A DNA stretch of 64,000 nt from Carya illinoinensis (GCF_018687715.1 NC_056754.1:11833501-11897500), one strand, 5' to 3'. Positions 1 to 12,154 are shown, numbered from the stretch's first letter. A program made the numbers and translations. Notes: a model not told the origin generated them from the sequence alone.

Positions 1-1
1 G

Positions 2-1465
2 GGCATTGACAAAATCCTCACAATTACAGTGGATAATGCTACCTCTAACGACTCTGCTATTGATTGGTTGAGAACAAGGGAAATAGGAAGTGCGGATTGT
101 ATAGCAAATCACGAGTTTATTCACATGAGGTGTACGGCACACATCTTAAACCTTATTGTGAGTGAAGGTTTGAAAGATGTTGATGACTCAATTGTAAGGG
201 TCCGAAATCTGATTAAGTATGTGAAGTCTTCTCCCCAAAGACTTGCCACTTTCAAATCTTGTGTTGATAGATCAAAAGTTCAATGCTCTAGTTTTTTGAC
301 TCTTGACGTGCCTACTAGATGGAATTCGACTTTTCTTATGTTGGACGTGGCTGAGAAGTATCAAAAAGCCTTCCAACTTTTGCTTGATGAAGATCCCTAC
401 TCACGAGTTTATTTGTCTGAGGATGGACATGGGAGAAAGGGTCTAGGAGCTCCTGGGCCGGATGATTGGGAGACCATAAGAAACTTTTCGAAGTTTCTTC
501 AAATATTTTATGGTGTTACATTGCGCATTTCTGGTACACTATATGTCACATCAAATAATTATGTCCAGGAGCTTATTGCCATTCATAAACACTTGAATAA
601 TTTTTGTGACAATAGTAATCGACGTTTGAGTTCAATGGCTTTCAGAATGAAGACAAAGTATAATAAATATTGGGGTGATCTTGAAAAAATAAATCGGTTG
701 TTGTTTATTGCTGCTATTCTTGATCCGCGGTTTAAATTGGTTACTCAAGCATATTGGTTCAAGAAAACATTGGGTGAGGCGAAGGGTGAGGAATTTGTTG
801 CACTCCTCAAGAGGGATATGGAATATTTGTATGAGGCATATGTAGAGTTTGGTGGTGGGTGCGTAACTGGTGCTAACAAAACTCAAAGTGGTGAAGCTAG
901 TGCATCAATGGGGAGTAGTAGTACAGTTACAGACTATGATCCCTTGGATTTTTTGAGGGAGTTCCATAAAAAGCATACAGCATCTTTGATGGATTGTAAG
1001 TCAGAGTTAGAGCGGTATTTGTTGGAGAATATTGAGATTCCTACGGGGAGTTTCAATATTTTAATTTGGTGGAAAGTCAACTCTACCAAGTATCCAGTTC
1101 TTGCTCTAATGGCAAGAGATATCTTGGCCATTCCTATCACCACCGTTGCATCTGAGTCAGCATTTAGCACAGGAGGCCGTGTCCTGGATCCGTTTAGGAG
1201 CTCTTTGGCTCCTAGAACTGTAGAAGCTCTCGTGTGCTCGCAAAATTGGTTGAAGTTTACTCCCATATGCTTGAGTCAAAATTATTCTGAAGCCATTGAT
1301 GATGCAGAGAGTTATAAGCTAGACTCAGGTAATGTATTTAGAGATTTTTTTTAAGTTGTTATATGAGTTGATTTTAACATTTTGTAATAATAATTTCCTA
1401 TACTTTAACATCTTAATGCAGAATTAGCCAATTCTATGGCCAACATACTCCGTGAAGAGGATTGA
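2..1465 (+). CDS. hAT (Ac-like) transposase, C-terminal part, two exons
   Basis: The reading frame is open from base 2, so the N-terminus (normally a BED zinc finger) lies left of the window. The visible ~440 residues follow the plant RICESLEEPER/Ac layout. First comes part of the RNase-H-like catalytic core, then the segment ending LLFIAAILDPRFKL, then the hAT C-terminal dimerisation region with IWWKVNSTKYPVLA and TTVASESAFSTGGRVLD. The continuous frame stops at 1354. A GT donor at 1329 and an AG acceptor ending at 1421 instead give a 44-nt second exon (1422-1465) that adds an acidic tail ending LREED; this seems the likelier mRNA. No internal stop is visible, so the transposase may be functional if its 5' half is intact. 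A domesticated host gene is less likely, because an Ac-type terminus follows at 2137. Confidence 0.85.
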
Positions 1466-1584
1466 CAATCTTGTTTCTGGTATCTTATTTCAATTTTGCT
1501 TTCTTTATTTTTATAAATTTATATGATATCTTATTTCTTTACTAATTTTTTTTTTTTTTCAGGCACAAGTTGAAAAATTACATT

Positions 1585-1760
1585 TTTTGGACCTTTGGTT
1601 ATGTATTTTTAATTTTAGGTTGTAATTTTGGACTTTTGGTTATGTATTTTTAATTTTAAGTTTTAATTTTGGTTATGTATTTTTTAATTAACATTTTGTA
1701 ATTTTGGTTATGTAATTTTAATGTGTGTATTTAGTTTTAATTTAGTTTTTAATTTTAGTT
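1585..1760. repeat. Degenerate TTTTGGTTATGTA repeats in hAT 3' region
   Basis: The non-coding stretch after the transposase repeats the phrase TTTTGGTTATGTATTTTTAA four or five times with changes, mixed with AATTTAGTTTTA variants. It lies inside the hAT element and looks like 3'-flanking or subterminal sequence. No gene is visible between 1466 and 1980. Confidence 0.55.
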
Positions 1761-1984
1761 GCACATTTGAATTTAGTTTTATTTTTTATAGTGATAGATT
1801 TTGAATTTAGTTTTATTTTCTAATGTGATGATTTTGGTTAGATAAATTAGAAATCTCAAATTATATTTTTAAAAAAAAATTGATATAGAAGTCCAAATCC
1901 GATTAGAGTTGCAAATTGTAAAATTGGGTTAAAGAAAAAAGTCTAAAAAAAGGCCCAATAAAAAAGCCCAACAAAAAGCCCAAC

Positions 1985-2112
1985 TCCGACTCCGCTCCGA
2001 CAAGTCGGAGTCGGAGTCGGAGCGGAGTAGGGTGTAAGCGGAGTCGGAGTCGGAGGTCGGATTCGGCCTCTGACAAAGTCGGAGTCGGAGTCGGAGGATG
2101 CCAAATCCGACT
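1985..2112. repeat. TCGGAG hexanucleotide array with hairpin arm, hAT subterminal region
   Basis: GTCGGA/CTCCGA hexamers occur in both orientations. A short CTCCGACTCCGCTCCGAC arm is followed after two bases by a near-complementary GTCGGAGTCGGAG run, so a strong hairpin could form. More GTCGGAGTCGGAG blocks follow up to about 2098, and an inverted one near 2108. hAT transposases bind repeated subterminal motifs next to their terminal repeats, and this array sits 20-150 bp from the element end. A binding role is inferred. Confidence 0.6.
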
Positions 2113-2124
2113 CCGGTTCAATCG

Positions 2125-2145
2125 GTGCTCAGCCCTAGACATCTC
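2125..2145. mobile_element. Right terminal repeat of the hAT element and 8-bp target duplication
   Basis: The sequence GTGCTCAGCCCTA ends at 2137 and resembles the Ac-type right terminus (Ac ends in ATCCCTA). The next 8 bases, GACATCTC (2138-2145), would be the target duplication expected of hAT elements. From base 2138 a LINE reading frame runs without interruption, so the element landed inside a LINE. The matching left end lies outside the window. Confidence 0.65.
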
Positions 2146-5100
2146 TTCACTTATGAAGAAGATAAAAGGCTATGGGGAGAGGCTCCAGCAGTGGAATAAG
2201 AGTAGTTTTGGTCATGTGAAGAGACATATTGCCAAGGCCCGAGACAAGATGAACCTATTGTACCAAACTGACCCAAACTGCCTGAGAACAGAAGAGCATA
2301 AGAAAGCAAAGGCTAAGATGCAATCTTGGCTGGAAAGAGATGAAATCATGTGGAGGCAGAGTTCGAAGGCATTATGGTTAAAGGAAGGAGACAAGAACAC
2401 AAGGTTTTTTCATAGAAAAGCTTCTCAAAGACAGAAAAGAAATCATATTAGAGTGAGAGATAGCAACAATACCTGGCAGGTGGGAGAAGAAAGGGATAAA
2501 ATCATAATGGATTACTTCCAAACCATTTTCACCTCTTCAAGCCATCAAGGACAAGTGGGATTTCTAGATAATTTGCAGGGTTGTGTGACTGAAGGCATGA
2601 ATGAGATTCTGATGCAGCAGTATTCAGCAGAAGAAGTGGTTCAGGCCTTGAACCAGATGGAACCATCCAAAGCTCCTGGACCTGATGGTATGCCCACTTT
2701 ATTTTACCAAAAGTACTGGACTGTGGTAGGAAAGGATGTCACCGAGGCTGTGCTGAAAGTACTAAATGAAGGGGTCTTCCCAGCTAAACTCAACCGCACA
2801 CACATTGTTTTAATTCCTAAGAAGGATAAACCAGAATCAGTAGCAGAATACAGACCAATTAGTTTGTGTAATGTAGTCTACAAGCTGATATCCAAAGTCC
2901 TCTCCAATAGACTAAAACAAGTCCTGCCTCAGGTTATATCCTTGTCTCAATCAGCCTTTGTACCCGGGAGGCTAATTACAGATAATGTTCTAGTTGCTTA
3001 TGAGTTGGTCCATTACTTAAGACAAAAGAGGAAAGGGAAAAAAGGGTATAGGTCAGTCAAATTAGATATGAGCAAAGCGTATGATAGGGTGGAGTGGGGA
3101 TTCCTAGATACTATAATGAGTAAGATGGGGTTCAATGAAAGGTGGAGAAAGCTTGTAATGTGCTGTGTGCAGACTGTTACACACAATTATTGTGAATGGT
3201 AGTCCAAAGGGTCCTATCAAGCCCACAAGAGGTCTGAGGCAAGGGGATCCTCTCTCCCCTTATCTCTTTCCTCTTTGCATTGAAGGGTTGATAGCCATCC
3301 TAAGACAAGCAGAGGAGAACAAGTTGGTGGAAGGTGTAAAAATCTATAGAGGCAGTCCAAGGATCAACAACCTCCTCTTTGCAGATGATAGTTTGTTTTT
3401 TTGCAGGGCCTCTTTGGAAACTAATGCACATATCCATCAACTTCTAAAGGAGTATGAATTGGCATCGGGTCAGAAAGTCAATAAAGAGAAGATAGCAATG
3501 GTTTTCAGCACCAATGTTAACCCTCAATTACAGCTGGAAATTATGGCCTCTTGGGGGATACAGCAAGCTCAGAAGTATGATAAGTACCTTGGCCTCCCAT
3601 CAGTGGTAGGAAGATCAAAGAAAAGGGCCTTCGCAAGCATCAAAAGCAGTGTTTGGAAGAAGCTTTAAGGATGAAAGGAGAGGCTACTTTCACAAGGGGG
3701 GAAGGAAGTACTAATTAAAGCAGTAGCACTATCAATTCCTTCATACTCCATGAGTTGCTTCAAACTACCTGAAAGTTTGTGCAAAGAGCTAGAGAACATG
3801 ATGGCAAAGTTCTGGTGGGGCCAAAGGAGGGAGGAAAACAAAATCAGGTGGGTGAGCTGGTCAAAAATGTGTGCTTCCAAGCAAGATGGGGGAATGGGGT
3901 TTAAGGACCTGCATAGCTTCAATATGGCCCTATTAGCAAAACAAGCATGGAGGATTATGAATGAAAAGTCTTCTCTCCTTCATAGAATCTACAAGTCCAA
4001 GTACTTCCCCAATTCGAGCATTCAGCAAGCACAGTTGGGAAATGCCCCATCATATGCATGGAGAGGGATATGGGAATCTACAAGACTAATGGTAAAGGGG
4101 TGCAGGTGGCAAGTGGGGGATGGGGAGTCCATTAACATCTGGACTGATATCTGGCTACCAGGGCAGAATCAAATCCCCTTAGGCCAGGGTCAAGAATGCA
4201 GGAGCAGTTGCCAACAAGTTGCACAGTTGATTGATGGGGAGACAGGTTGTTGGGATGCTGAGATAGTTAGGAGAACTCTTCCTCCAAGAGAAGCTTCTGA
4301 AGTCCTGAGGACTCCCCTAGGACCTTCACCTAGAGAGGATAAGCTCATATGGCACTATGAAAACTTAGGAGAATACACAGTGAGGAGTGCTTATAAGCTG
4401 TTCTGGTCTATAAAGAACCATAGGGCATAAGGGAGTAGCTCAAACTATCAGGCACTTCGAGGCTTTTGGAAGCAGTTATGGTCAATGACAATACCACACA
4501 GGGTTAGAGTCTTCTCACGGAGAGCATGCAAGCATGGACTGCCCACTTTGCAAAACCTGAGGGTCAGGAAGGTTGTATTTGAGGACATCTGCAAGTTCTG
4601 CCATGAGGGAAGGGAAGACACAAGCCATGCTCTGATCTATTGTCCATCCATTTTACCCTTATGGAAGTCTTTGTTTAGTTTTTTATTTCGGGAAGGAAAC
4701 CAGCAGGGGTTTATGGAGATAGCCATGAGAGTGACAAAGGAAGGGCAGCCAAGGGACCTAGATAAATTCTTTCTCATGGCCTGGTCTTTTGGTATAGAAG
4801 GAACCAGTTCTACTTTGAAGAGCATGTTCAGCACCCACAACAGTCTATGGATCATGCCATGTCCTTGCTTAAGGAGTCTCGAGAAGCCCAAGTCAGCATC
4901 AAACAGAACATGGTAAGGGATATGAAGTGGAAACCCCCCCAACAGGAGCTCTAAAAATCAATACAGATGGGGCTATGTTTCAGGGATGCTACAGCTCAAG
5001 TGTGGGAGTTATTTTGAGAGATGAGAAAGGAAAGGTAATTCTGGCTGCGTGTAAAAAAGAACCTGAGTTCTCTGACCCTATGGAAGTGGAGCTTCTTGCC

Positions 5101-5470
5101 ATTTTGAGGGGTCTACAGCTGTGCACCCCGTTGGGCATTAATGAATTGATTGTGGAAAGCGACTCAATGCTTAGTGTTAGAGCCTTAACAACGGAAGGGG
5201 AGTCCATGTCTCCCCATGGTAACCTGATCTACACCATACTCAGCCTCTCAAAACAGCTACCTAGAGTGATATTCCAACATGCTGGCAGAGAACACAATGC
5301 AGCAACTGATGGTCTAGCAAAACTAGCAAGATTTGTAGAGGATTTAACAGTTTGGTAGGAATCAATTCCCGAGTGTATTTCCCAAATTGTTTGGCATGAG
5401 GCCAGCTTGTAATTCTCTAAATGACTCTTTTTAATGAATGAGAGTTGTTATAAAATATATATATATATTA
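2138..5470 (+). mobile_element. LINE-1: L1-type non-LTR retrotransposon, 5' part cut off by the hAT insertion
   Basis: This holds ORF2 from the linker before the reverse transcriptase to the C-terminal RNase H, followed by a short 3' UTR ending in an AT run (about 5451-5470). The endonuclease domain would lie left of the hAT element, beyond the window. Plant L1-type LINEs often carry a C-terminal RNase H, as here. No target duplication could be identified. Confidence 0.85.
2147..5358 (+). pseudogene. LINE-1 ORF2: reverse transcriptase, zf-RVT and RNase H, broken
   Basis: Domains in order: RT fingers/palm with SKAPGPDGMPTLFYQKYW, EYRPISLCNVVYK and KLDMSKAYDRVEW (2153-3200), then GLRQGDPLSPYLF and the catalytic LLFADDSLFF (3165-3668). 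The post-RT region with KFWWGQ and a zinc-binding zf-RVT segment (CKFCHEG...HALIYC) spans 3675-4916. RNase H with INTDGA, MEVELLA, VESDS and NAATDGLAK follows (4927-5358). Damage: a frameshift near 3190; in-frame stops at 3666, 3672 and 4428; a further frameshift near 4920. The FADD aspartates survive, but no complete protein can be made. Confidence 0.9.
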
Positions 5471-5489
5471 TACATCAACAGTATACTAA

Positions 5490-6282
5490 TGGCAAGCAAC
5501 AGCGGAAGAAAACGTTCCAGACCCCAGATAGTCGAAAGTACCTCCACAGCTCCTTCTCAGCCGGCCGTGAGGCCTATACTAGTTGAGCGGGAGATCATTC
5601 TAGGTGACTTCCGTGACCTCACTTGGGAGGGCGGAGCATACATGACATCATCACCGATCGTGGATGGACCTCGATCTGTCAACAGAGGGGCACATCATAT
5701 CCTGAGATGGTCAGTGAGTTTTACCGTGCCATGGGTGAGCAGTCTGGTGATGCTCTATGCTATAATTTAGTAGTCCGGGGAGTGAGTATTATATTCTCTC
5801 CCCGCGTTATTGCTGAGTTTCTAGATTTGCGGCGAGAGCCCGATGCCTATCCTGCAGCAGCAGCAGCGAGAGCAGCGACTGCACCATCTGGAGAGGACAC
5901 AACAGTCGCATCCTCATCGCCAGCACCAGATGTACAGATCTCAGAGCTGGATGCTAGCTCGGATGATAGTGAGAGCGGTGATGAGGTACTTGATGATGGT
6001 CTCATAGACGATCAGGTTCGTGACCTAGTGCGAGACCCTGAGGCTCCTCCATATGATGGCAGTAAAGTGATCCGACAGGCCGACTGTATAGCATTTTTCA
6101 GAATGCTTAATTTGATTGTCAGGTATAACATTGATCCGAAAAAATACAAGACTGATTTCGGGATCGAGCGGGCCAGATTTTTATTCACACTTCCGACGGA
6201 GCTGGTCTCTCAGGCTCAACATCTTCCTCTACATCAAAGTCTACGATTCTATAAAAAAATAACCGTAGGAATACCACAATGA
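5490..6282 (+). pseudogene. Putative plant transposon protein domain fragment (Transposase_32-like), frameshifted
   Basis: One frame from 5490 starts MASNSGRKRSRPQ and is Ser/Thr/Pro rich. Near 5610-5640 the coding signal moves to another frame (RGWTSICQQRG, then EFYRAMGEQ, VVRGVSIIFSPRVIAEFLDL). It continues through an acidic low-complexity stretch to FFRMLNLIVRYNIDP at 6282. The RGW...EFY...VRG...FS...EFL spacing is that of a domain common in plant genomes and annotated as a putative plant transposon protein; its biochemical role is unknown to me. It lies between two tail-to-tail LINEs and is truncated at its 3' side where LINE-2 begins. Confidence 0.6.
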
Positions 6283-6289
6283 GATTATG

Positions 6290-8436
6290 AAATCTCAACA
6301 AGCAAGCAACCAAACAACATCCAAGACATCATGCCTAACAGGTGATAGGCATTCTATACTGAAAAAGGGCCATCTTTTGTGCACCTCCAAGTCAACTTAT
6401 CGCCTACATTTGTAATACTAATAGGGATTATGCTAATCACTTATGCCTCCACAGAATCGAAGACTTCCTGTATCAAGGCTTCTTTCCACTCACTTCTCTA
6501 CTGGTCAATCAAGCAGCTCACCTTCGAATTCTCATCTAACACCCTTACAGCAGATTGAACTTTGAAAGAGGTAGGCTTGGAAATCCATTTGTCTTTCCAT
6601 ATCCTAATAGAATTACCATTACCAATACATACACTAGAACAACCCTTCAACTAAGACCTCCCTTCCTGCAGTGAAGCTCCTCCATAAATAAGAAGGACTA
6701 CTACCAAGCTTGGCCTGCAAAAAACTTGACTTGTAGAAGTACTTTGCTTTAAGAATTCTTACTGCTAGAGAGTCATGTTGTTTAAGTACTCTCCAACCTT
6801 GCTTGGCTAAGAGTGCAACATTAAATTTCTCAAAATCTCTATAACTGATACCTCCATCTTCCTTAGATATTCCTAAAGTCTTCCAAGAGAGAGATTTAAC
6901 TTTTGATCTGTCTCCTTTCATTTCCCACCAAAATCTCTACATTAAGGAATTAATAGCATTCAATATGGCTTTTGGGAGTTTGAAAATACTCATACAATAA
7001 GTGGGTATGGCTTGTATTATAGACTTCAGCAACACCTCCTTTCCTGCCTGAGAAAGAAACCTCATAGACCAGCTTTGCATTCTTGCCCTTATGTTGTCCA
7101 AGACAGGTTTGAAAGCATTCAATTTCTATTTCCCCACGTAAGCTAGAAGCCCTAAATATTTCTCATAAGATTTGGCTTCCTCCAGTCCTACAGCTGCTAG
7201 TATAACCTCCTTAGCCTCAACTCTTGTGTTACAGTTAAAATAAATAGTTGTTTTGTCCATATTTAGCCTCTGACCAGAAGCATTTTCATACGTTTTGAGA
7301 ATGCCAAACAGTCTGCTCCACTCCAATGCATTAGCCTTGCAAAAAAGCAAGCTATTATATGCAAAAAAAAAGATAGTTAACCAATAAACTCCCTCTAGCA
7401 AAAGGAAATCCTGTTATGAATCCCTTTTGCTCAGCTTGATCCAACATTAAGCCAAGAACCTCAGAGCATAAGATAAAGAGATAAGGAGATAGTGGGTCCC
7501 CTTGTCTTAAACCTCTCATAGGATAGAACTTTTGCTGTGGACTACCATTAATCAGGATGGAGTAATTAACTGCGCTCATACAAGCCATAACCAAATCAAT
7601 CCACTCCTTGCTAAACCCCACCTTGAGCAAGACGGCTTCCAAGAAAGACAATTCAATTCTATCATATGCCTTACTCATATCCAACTTCAATGCCATGTAC
7701 CCTTCTTTCTTACCTCTCATTCTATGTTTCATGAAGTGCATTGTTTCATATGCTACTATAATGTTATCTGAAATCAATCTCTGGGAACAAAGACACTTTG
7801 AGAAGGGGAGATACTAGAAGGGAGGAATTGTTTCAATCTATTTGCAAGGACATTTGAAACCACCTTGTAGATGACATTGCATAAGCTAATGGGCCTATAC
7901 TCCGAGAATAAAGTTGGAATTTTTTTCTTAGGAATCAAAGCACTATAAGTCTCATTGATCTCAGCCACACCACTCCTATTGTCTAGTACTTCTTGCACTG
8001 TAGCTGCCACATTCACACCAACAGTCTGCCAATTGTCTTGGTAGAAACCTGTAGAAAAATCATTTGGTCCAGGAGACCCAAGTGGATTCATGTCAAAAAC
8101 TGCAGCCCTCAGTTCCTCTATTGAGCTTCTTCTCATCAGCTGTTGGTTCATGTCTTGTGTTATCACCCTATCCACAACGTGCAAAGCTTCCTCACTACCA
8201 GTTGGATGAGAGGATGAGAACAAGTTTTTATAATAGGACCTAAAGGCTTTACAAACCTCTTCTCGAGTGGTGACCCAATTCCCCCTCTCATCAATAATAC
8301 TTTTGATCAAATTAACTTTTCTTCTGTGAGATGCACACTTATGAAAAAGCTTTGAATTTCTGTCTCCACCTTTAAGCCATTGTTGTTTAGCTCTCTGCCT
8401 CCACTTCAGTTCATCATCTTCCATTAAAACATCCAC
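6290..8436 (-). pseudogene. LINE-2 ORF2 reverse transcriptase and post-RT region, catalytic site lost
   Basis: Pieces in order on the minus strand: WLKGGDRNSKLFHKCAS and EYRPISLCNVIYK (8436-7774), KLDMSKAYDRIE and GLRQGDPLSPYLF (7777-7355), the active-site region (7401-7126), then post-RT blocks (7122-6634). Weaker matches run to about 6290 (TNVGDKLTWRC). The box that should read FADD reads FAYN, so both catalytic aspartates are gone. Several stops and frame shifts separate the pieces. The zf-RVT zinc region and RNase H seen in LINE-1 are absent here. Confidence 0.85.
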
Positions 8437-8606
8437 TTCCTCTTGAAAAGTTTTAATATGACCATTGAGATCACCTTTATTCTAATTTTGCATTTACAGA
8501 ATCAAATCTATCCCCTGTTTTATTCTATGCTTTTGGTAACCTCTTGTGATTTTTGCCCATGCTTGCAGTTGAACTATAGAACTTTCAAGTGCCTGTTGGA
8601 CATTCT

Positions 8607-9463
8607 TCAAGCTGCTATTTTTGCCCTTGAAAGAAACCCAGGTCCTCTATATAATATCCCTACTTTCCTATTTCTTGGACCAGATGCTTCATATCGACAA
8701 ATTTTTTTATGAACTAACTGTTCCTCCTGTGAATTGAAGCAGTGAACCAGTAATGGAGCATGATCTGATGTTAACACTGGCAACACATGAATAGTTGAGG
8801 TTTCATATAAACTAGGCCAAAAGGAGTTCCCAAATACCCTATCTAAGCTTTCCTTGATAAAAGCCATTCCCTCTCTTTTATTACACCATGTGAACCTTGA
8901 GCCAATAAATCCCAAATCACTAAGCTCACACTCATCCAAGGCCTCTCTAAACCTTTCCATTTGGAAAAAAGGTCTATCAGCAGCCTCAAACTTCTCCTCA
9001 TTGGATAGTAACTCGTTAAAATCACCCATGCACAACGAAGGATAATTGCTATCTGGTCTCAACAACCCAAGCAAATCCCAACAAGCTCTCCTTTTCTCCA
9101 CTACAGGGTCCCCATAGAAACCAGTTACATGATACTTGCTACCTCCCTCCTCAGTAGAGACCTCTAAAAAAATATGATGCCCCGAATAAGAAAATAAAAA
9201 GGCAATAGTTTTCTCACACCACATCATTGCAAGACCCCCCCCCCCCAACTCTTCCCCTTACTTTCCACTACAAAATTGTGAGCTAACCCCAATCTGTTTC
9301 CGATCTTCTCTACTCTCTCTCGGTTGCACTTAGTCTCAAAAATAAACACAACCTGTGGGACCTTTTCTTTCATTAGAAGGTGAAGCTCTCGAATTGTACG
9401 AGGGTTCCCAAGCCCTTTACAGTTCCAAGCTATGAGTTTTATGGCAGTTGGCAGGGTTGCAAT
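8607..9463 (-). pseudogene. LINE-2 ORF2 endonuclease (EEP/APE-type) domain, frameshifted at a G12 run
   Basis: The domain starts with KLIAWNCKGLGNPRT near 9460 and continues to FIFETKCN. It changes frame in a run of twelve C on the plus strand (9235-9246, G on the coding strand). After it come GLAMMW, GDFNELLSN, GFIGSRFTWCN and TSDHAPLLV, the usual order of the apurinic-type endonuclease that nicks target DNA. The catalytic-type residues (WNC, FETK, GDFNE, SDHAP) can be seen. The long homopolymer suggests slippage, in the genome or in sequencing. Confidence 0.85.
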
Positions 9464-9762
9464 GCAACCTCTACCATATCAATGTCCTCCCCCAACAACA
9501 ACACTTCTGTCTCTTTGGCTTTTTTCACAACAACACCATCTTTAACTAGTGCTAACTTCCTTTTTTGGACCTTGTTGACTGCAGGCTAATATCTACCTCT
9601 AAAGGTTGGAACCCGAAACTAGATGGGCCTATTTAGGCCCTTTTTTTCCAAGTTTTTATCTGACTCACCCCTTTGCTTCCAGTCTTTGCTAACCTGCTGC
9701 CACTTACTTGTCCACATTAGACCTGCTCTTTATTTTTGGATAGAATAGTTGTATTGACAAGA

Positions 9763-10787
9763 TCAACTTCCGTTATCTTGGAGAATGGGAGAATCAATTA
9801 CCCCATTTAAATCTTCTGCATGAATTGCTCCTGGTGAATCAATTCTACGAGAGTCAACTTTCCATTTCCTAGTAACCCCTTCATTTTGTCTAAGGCTGTT
9901 ATCCGAAATCTTCTCCCCTTCTTCTTTAGAATTCACCTTCCATGATTTCTGCCTCGATGGGAGCCTTGCCATAATTAGCTGACTAGCACTAAGACCTACC
10001 AGATTCTGCACGTCGGACCTTCTTCGATGACCCACTAGGGGATGACAGTCTACTTGCATGTGCTAGAATGGTTACTGAGTTCTTAGCACTTGCCCTCAAC
10101 CAGGCACCCTACTGCTGATCAAAACCAGCATCTGTAACTTTTCTATGTTCCAAAATATCACAATGCCCATCAGAGTGTTTAATCCTACCACAATGATAGC
10201 AAAAATTTGGAAGCCTTTCGTATTTGAATGAAATCCAATGCTTTGTGTTACCTATTGTAAGAAACCTCCCTCTCGCCAGAGGTTTGGTAATGTCTACCAT
10301 GACTTTTACTCGTAAGACCTGCCCCCAACAAATTTCACTGCTATCTGTATCCACATGAAGGACCTCCTCCAAGAATGAACCAATATTAGAGCCAGTGATA
10401 TGATTCATACCTACAAAAGGCAGATCATAACACTGAATCTAGAAAGGTTCCTTTTGAAACTTAATCTCCTTAATAAAATTAAAGCCTTTCACAATCCTGC
10501 ATGCAAACTAGACTTTTATCAAAAGACCATGGATGCCCCTTTAGAATCCTCTTCTTGTTTGTTACATACTTGCACTCAAGTAAAAACTTGTTCCACCCCA
10601 CATCCTTAATCATAGCCTTGCCTTCCACTTGCCACACTCGTATCATAGTACTCCTAATAGCACCTCTATTTGCCTTCCTATATGACGTCACATAAAACAT
10701 AATACAATGCTTACTCTTATTGACAGAAGACAATACCTTCTCATTACTGACCACCACTTTTTGTTGTTCATCTTCTGTCAATTTCAA
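9763..10787 (-). pseudogene. LINE-2 ORF1: DUF4283 plus CCHC zinc-knuckle nucleic-acid-binding protein, broken
   Basis: The first piece (10787-10479) contains GHPWSFDKSLVCM, the hallmark of the DUF4283 region of plant LINE ORF1 proteins. The second (10408-10109) has DITKPLARGRFL and a CX2CX4HX4C knuckle (CYHCGRIKHSDGHC). The third (10059-9763) is a basic, poorly conserved C-terminal part. The pieces are separated by stops or frame changes. ORF1 proteins bind element RNA to form the retrotransposition particle. Confidence 0.8.
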
Positions 10788-11269
10788 ACCTTCACATAAA
10801 GAAGAAACTCACCATCTATCCCTAGACCTCCACAAACCAAGTCCAAGAGGAGAGAAAACTAAGTTTATGAGAAAACTTAGAGAGAAAACCCTTACCTTCA
10901 CTTAGAGAAAGAAGGGACCCTCGTCACAACGATTTATAATTAGGTTTTCACTTTTTCTTATTTTCTTAATGACTTTGCTACAAATTTCACATAATTGAAA
11001 ACCAATCGATTGAGGGCATAGGCCCATAATGATATTGCTCGAAACATGTCCTCCTACTCGTCCCGTATTAAATTTATAATATTAGTAACTGTTAAAACTC
11101 AAACATTCTTCTTCTTCTTCTTTTTATTATTATTATAAAATGTAATATATTGACAAGAAAAATACAATTTAGAAGCATGTAGAATTGAAGGAAAATTTAT
11201 AATATTTGTCATGAGTGACGTCGGAGTTCAAATTCCTGAAGCTGTCCAAGTCCTTTAGGCTATGCTCAA

Positions 11270-11480
11270 GCTTGCATCAAAATTTTTTCATAATTTTATT
11301 TATAAATATCACTTAAACATAAAATAATTTTTAATTTTAAATATTTAATTTTTTATCTAATCATTATAAATTTTGTAAAATTTTAAATAAAATATAAAAA
11401 ATAATACAATTTTTCAAATTTTAAAAATAAAATTAATATTAAAAGTTATATTTAAACAATATTTTAAAAGAAAACACTTT
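11270..11480 (-). mobile_element. MITE copy A, degenerate, in an AT-rich spacer
   Basis: The segment around ATCTAATCATTATAAATTTTG through ATATTAAAAGTTATAT matches, in order, the inner part of the MITE family at 15773, 16890 and 46505, in the same orientation as the 15773 copy. Terminal repeats are too decayed to place. The rest of the spacer, 10916-12154, is AT-rich with no recognisable gene. Confidence 0.5.
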
Positions 11481-12154
11481 GGTCATAAAAAGATTACACA
11501 AAAGTAATTCACAAACTGTCATGACTTGATGTAATTCTTCATATTATAAAATTATTTTTATGGTAAAGTATATTTAATAAATCAGATAAAATCACGTCAG
11601 TTTATAGAATTATTTTAGTATAATTTCTTTATGAACGTAGCAGTATTCTATTTTAAATTTATAATATTTTTATTATTTTTTCTTTTATTTCTTAAAATCT
11701 AATAAAACATCTTAACTCAAACAATTTTATTTTAGAAAATGCTAAGATGCCCCTTTCCCGTGCCCCCTCAAAGTGACCGCTGGTCACAAATTTTTTTTTT
11801 TATAATTATTTTTTTACTTAATGATTAAGAAAGTGATTTTAAGTGTATTGATATTTTTTTATATTTTTTAAAATGTTTAAATATATTAAAAAAATCTAAA
11901 AAGACAAATAAAAAAAAAAACAGCTGTACGGTCAAAAGGAGCGGTGCACTCTGGGCGGCGGAGTAGCACCGTCCTTTTATTTTTATTTAAGTATAAAATT
12001 TTTATCTCATCTCCTATTCATCTGATGCCACTACTCAACCATAAATTTAATATAGAAAAATAGTGTGACAGATATATTTAAACCGTTGCAACCAGACATC
12101 AGCACCGATAACAACCAGGGAAACCGGGAGGAAAGGCCAGCAGAATAACTCCCA

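Larger units (their letters stand above)
6290..10915 (-). mobile_element. LINE-2: nearly full-length L1-type LINE, inactive
   Basis: Read on the minus strand it carries ORF1 (about 10.79-9.76 kb), ORF2 endonuclease (9.46-8.6 kb), reverse transcriptase (8.44-7.13 kb) and the post-RT region (to about 6.29 kb). The RNase H and 3' tail are missing, so its 3' end is truncated. It faces LINE-1 tail to tail. The 5' end is near 10.9 kb but not fixed to the base. No poly(A) or target duplication was found. Confidence 0.85.

Noticed and set aside
1903..2142. Open frame of Leu/Arg repeats on the minus strand
   Set aside because: A by-product of the TCGGAG hexamers at the hAT terminus.
3165..3202. Programmed frameshift in LINE-1
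   Set aside because: No slippery heptamer with a pseudoknot is evident, and other lesions show ordinary decay.
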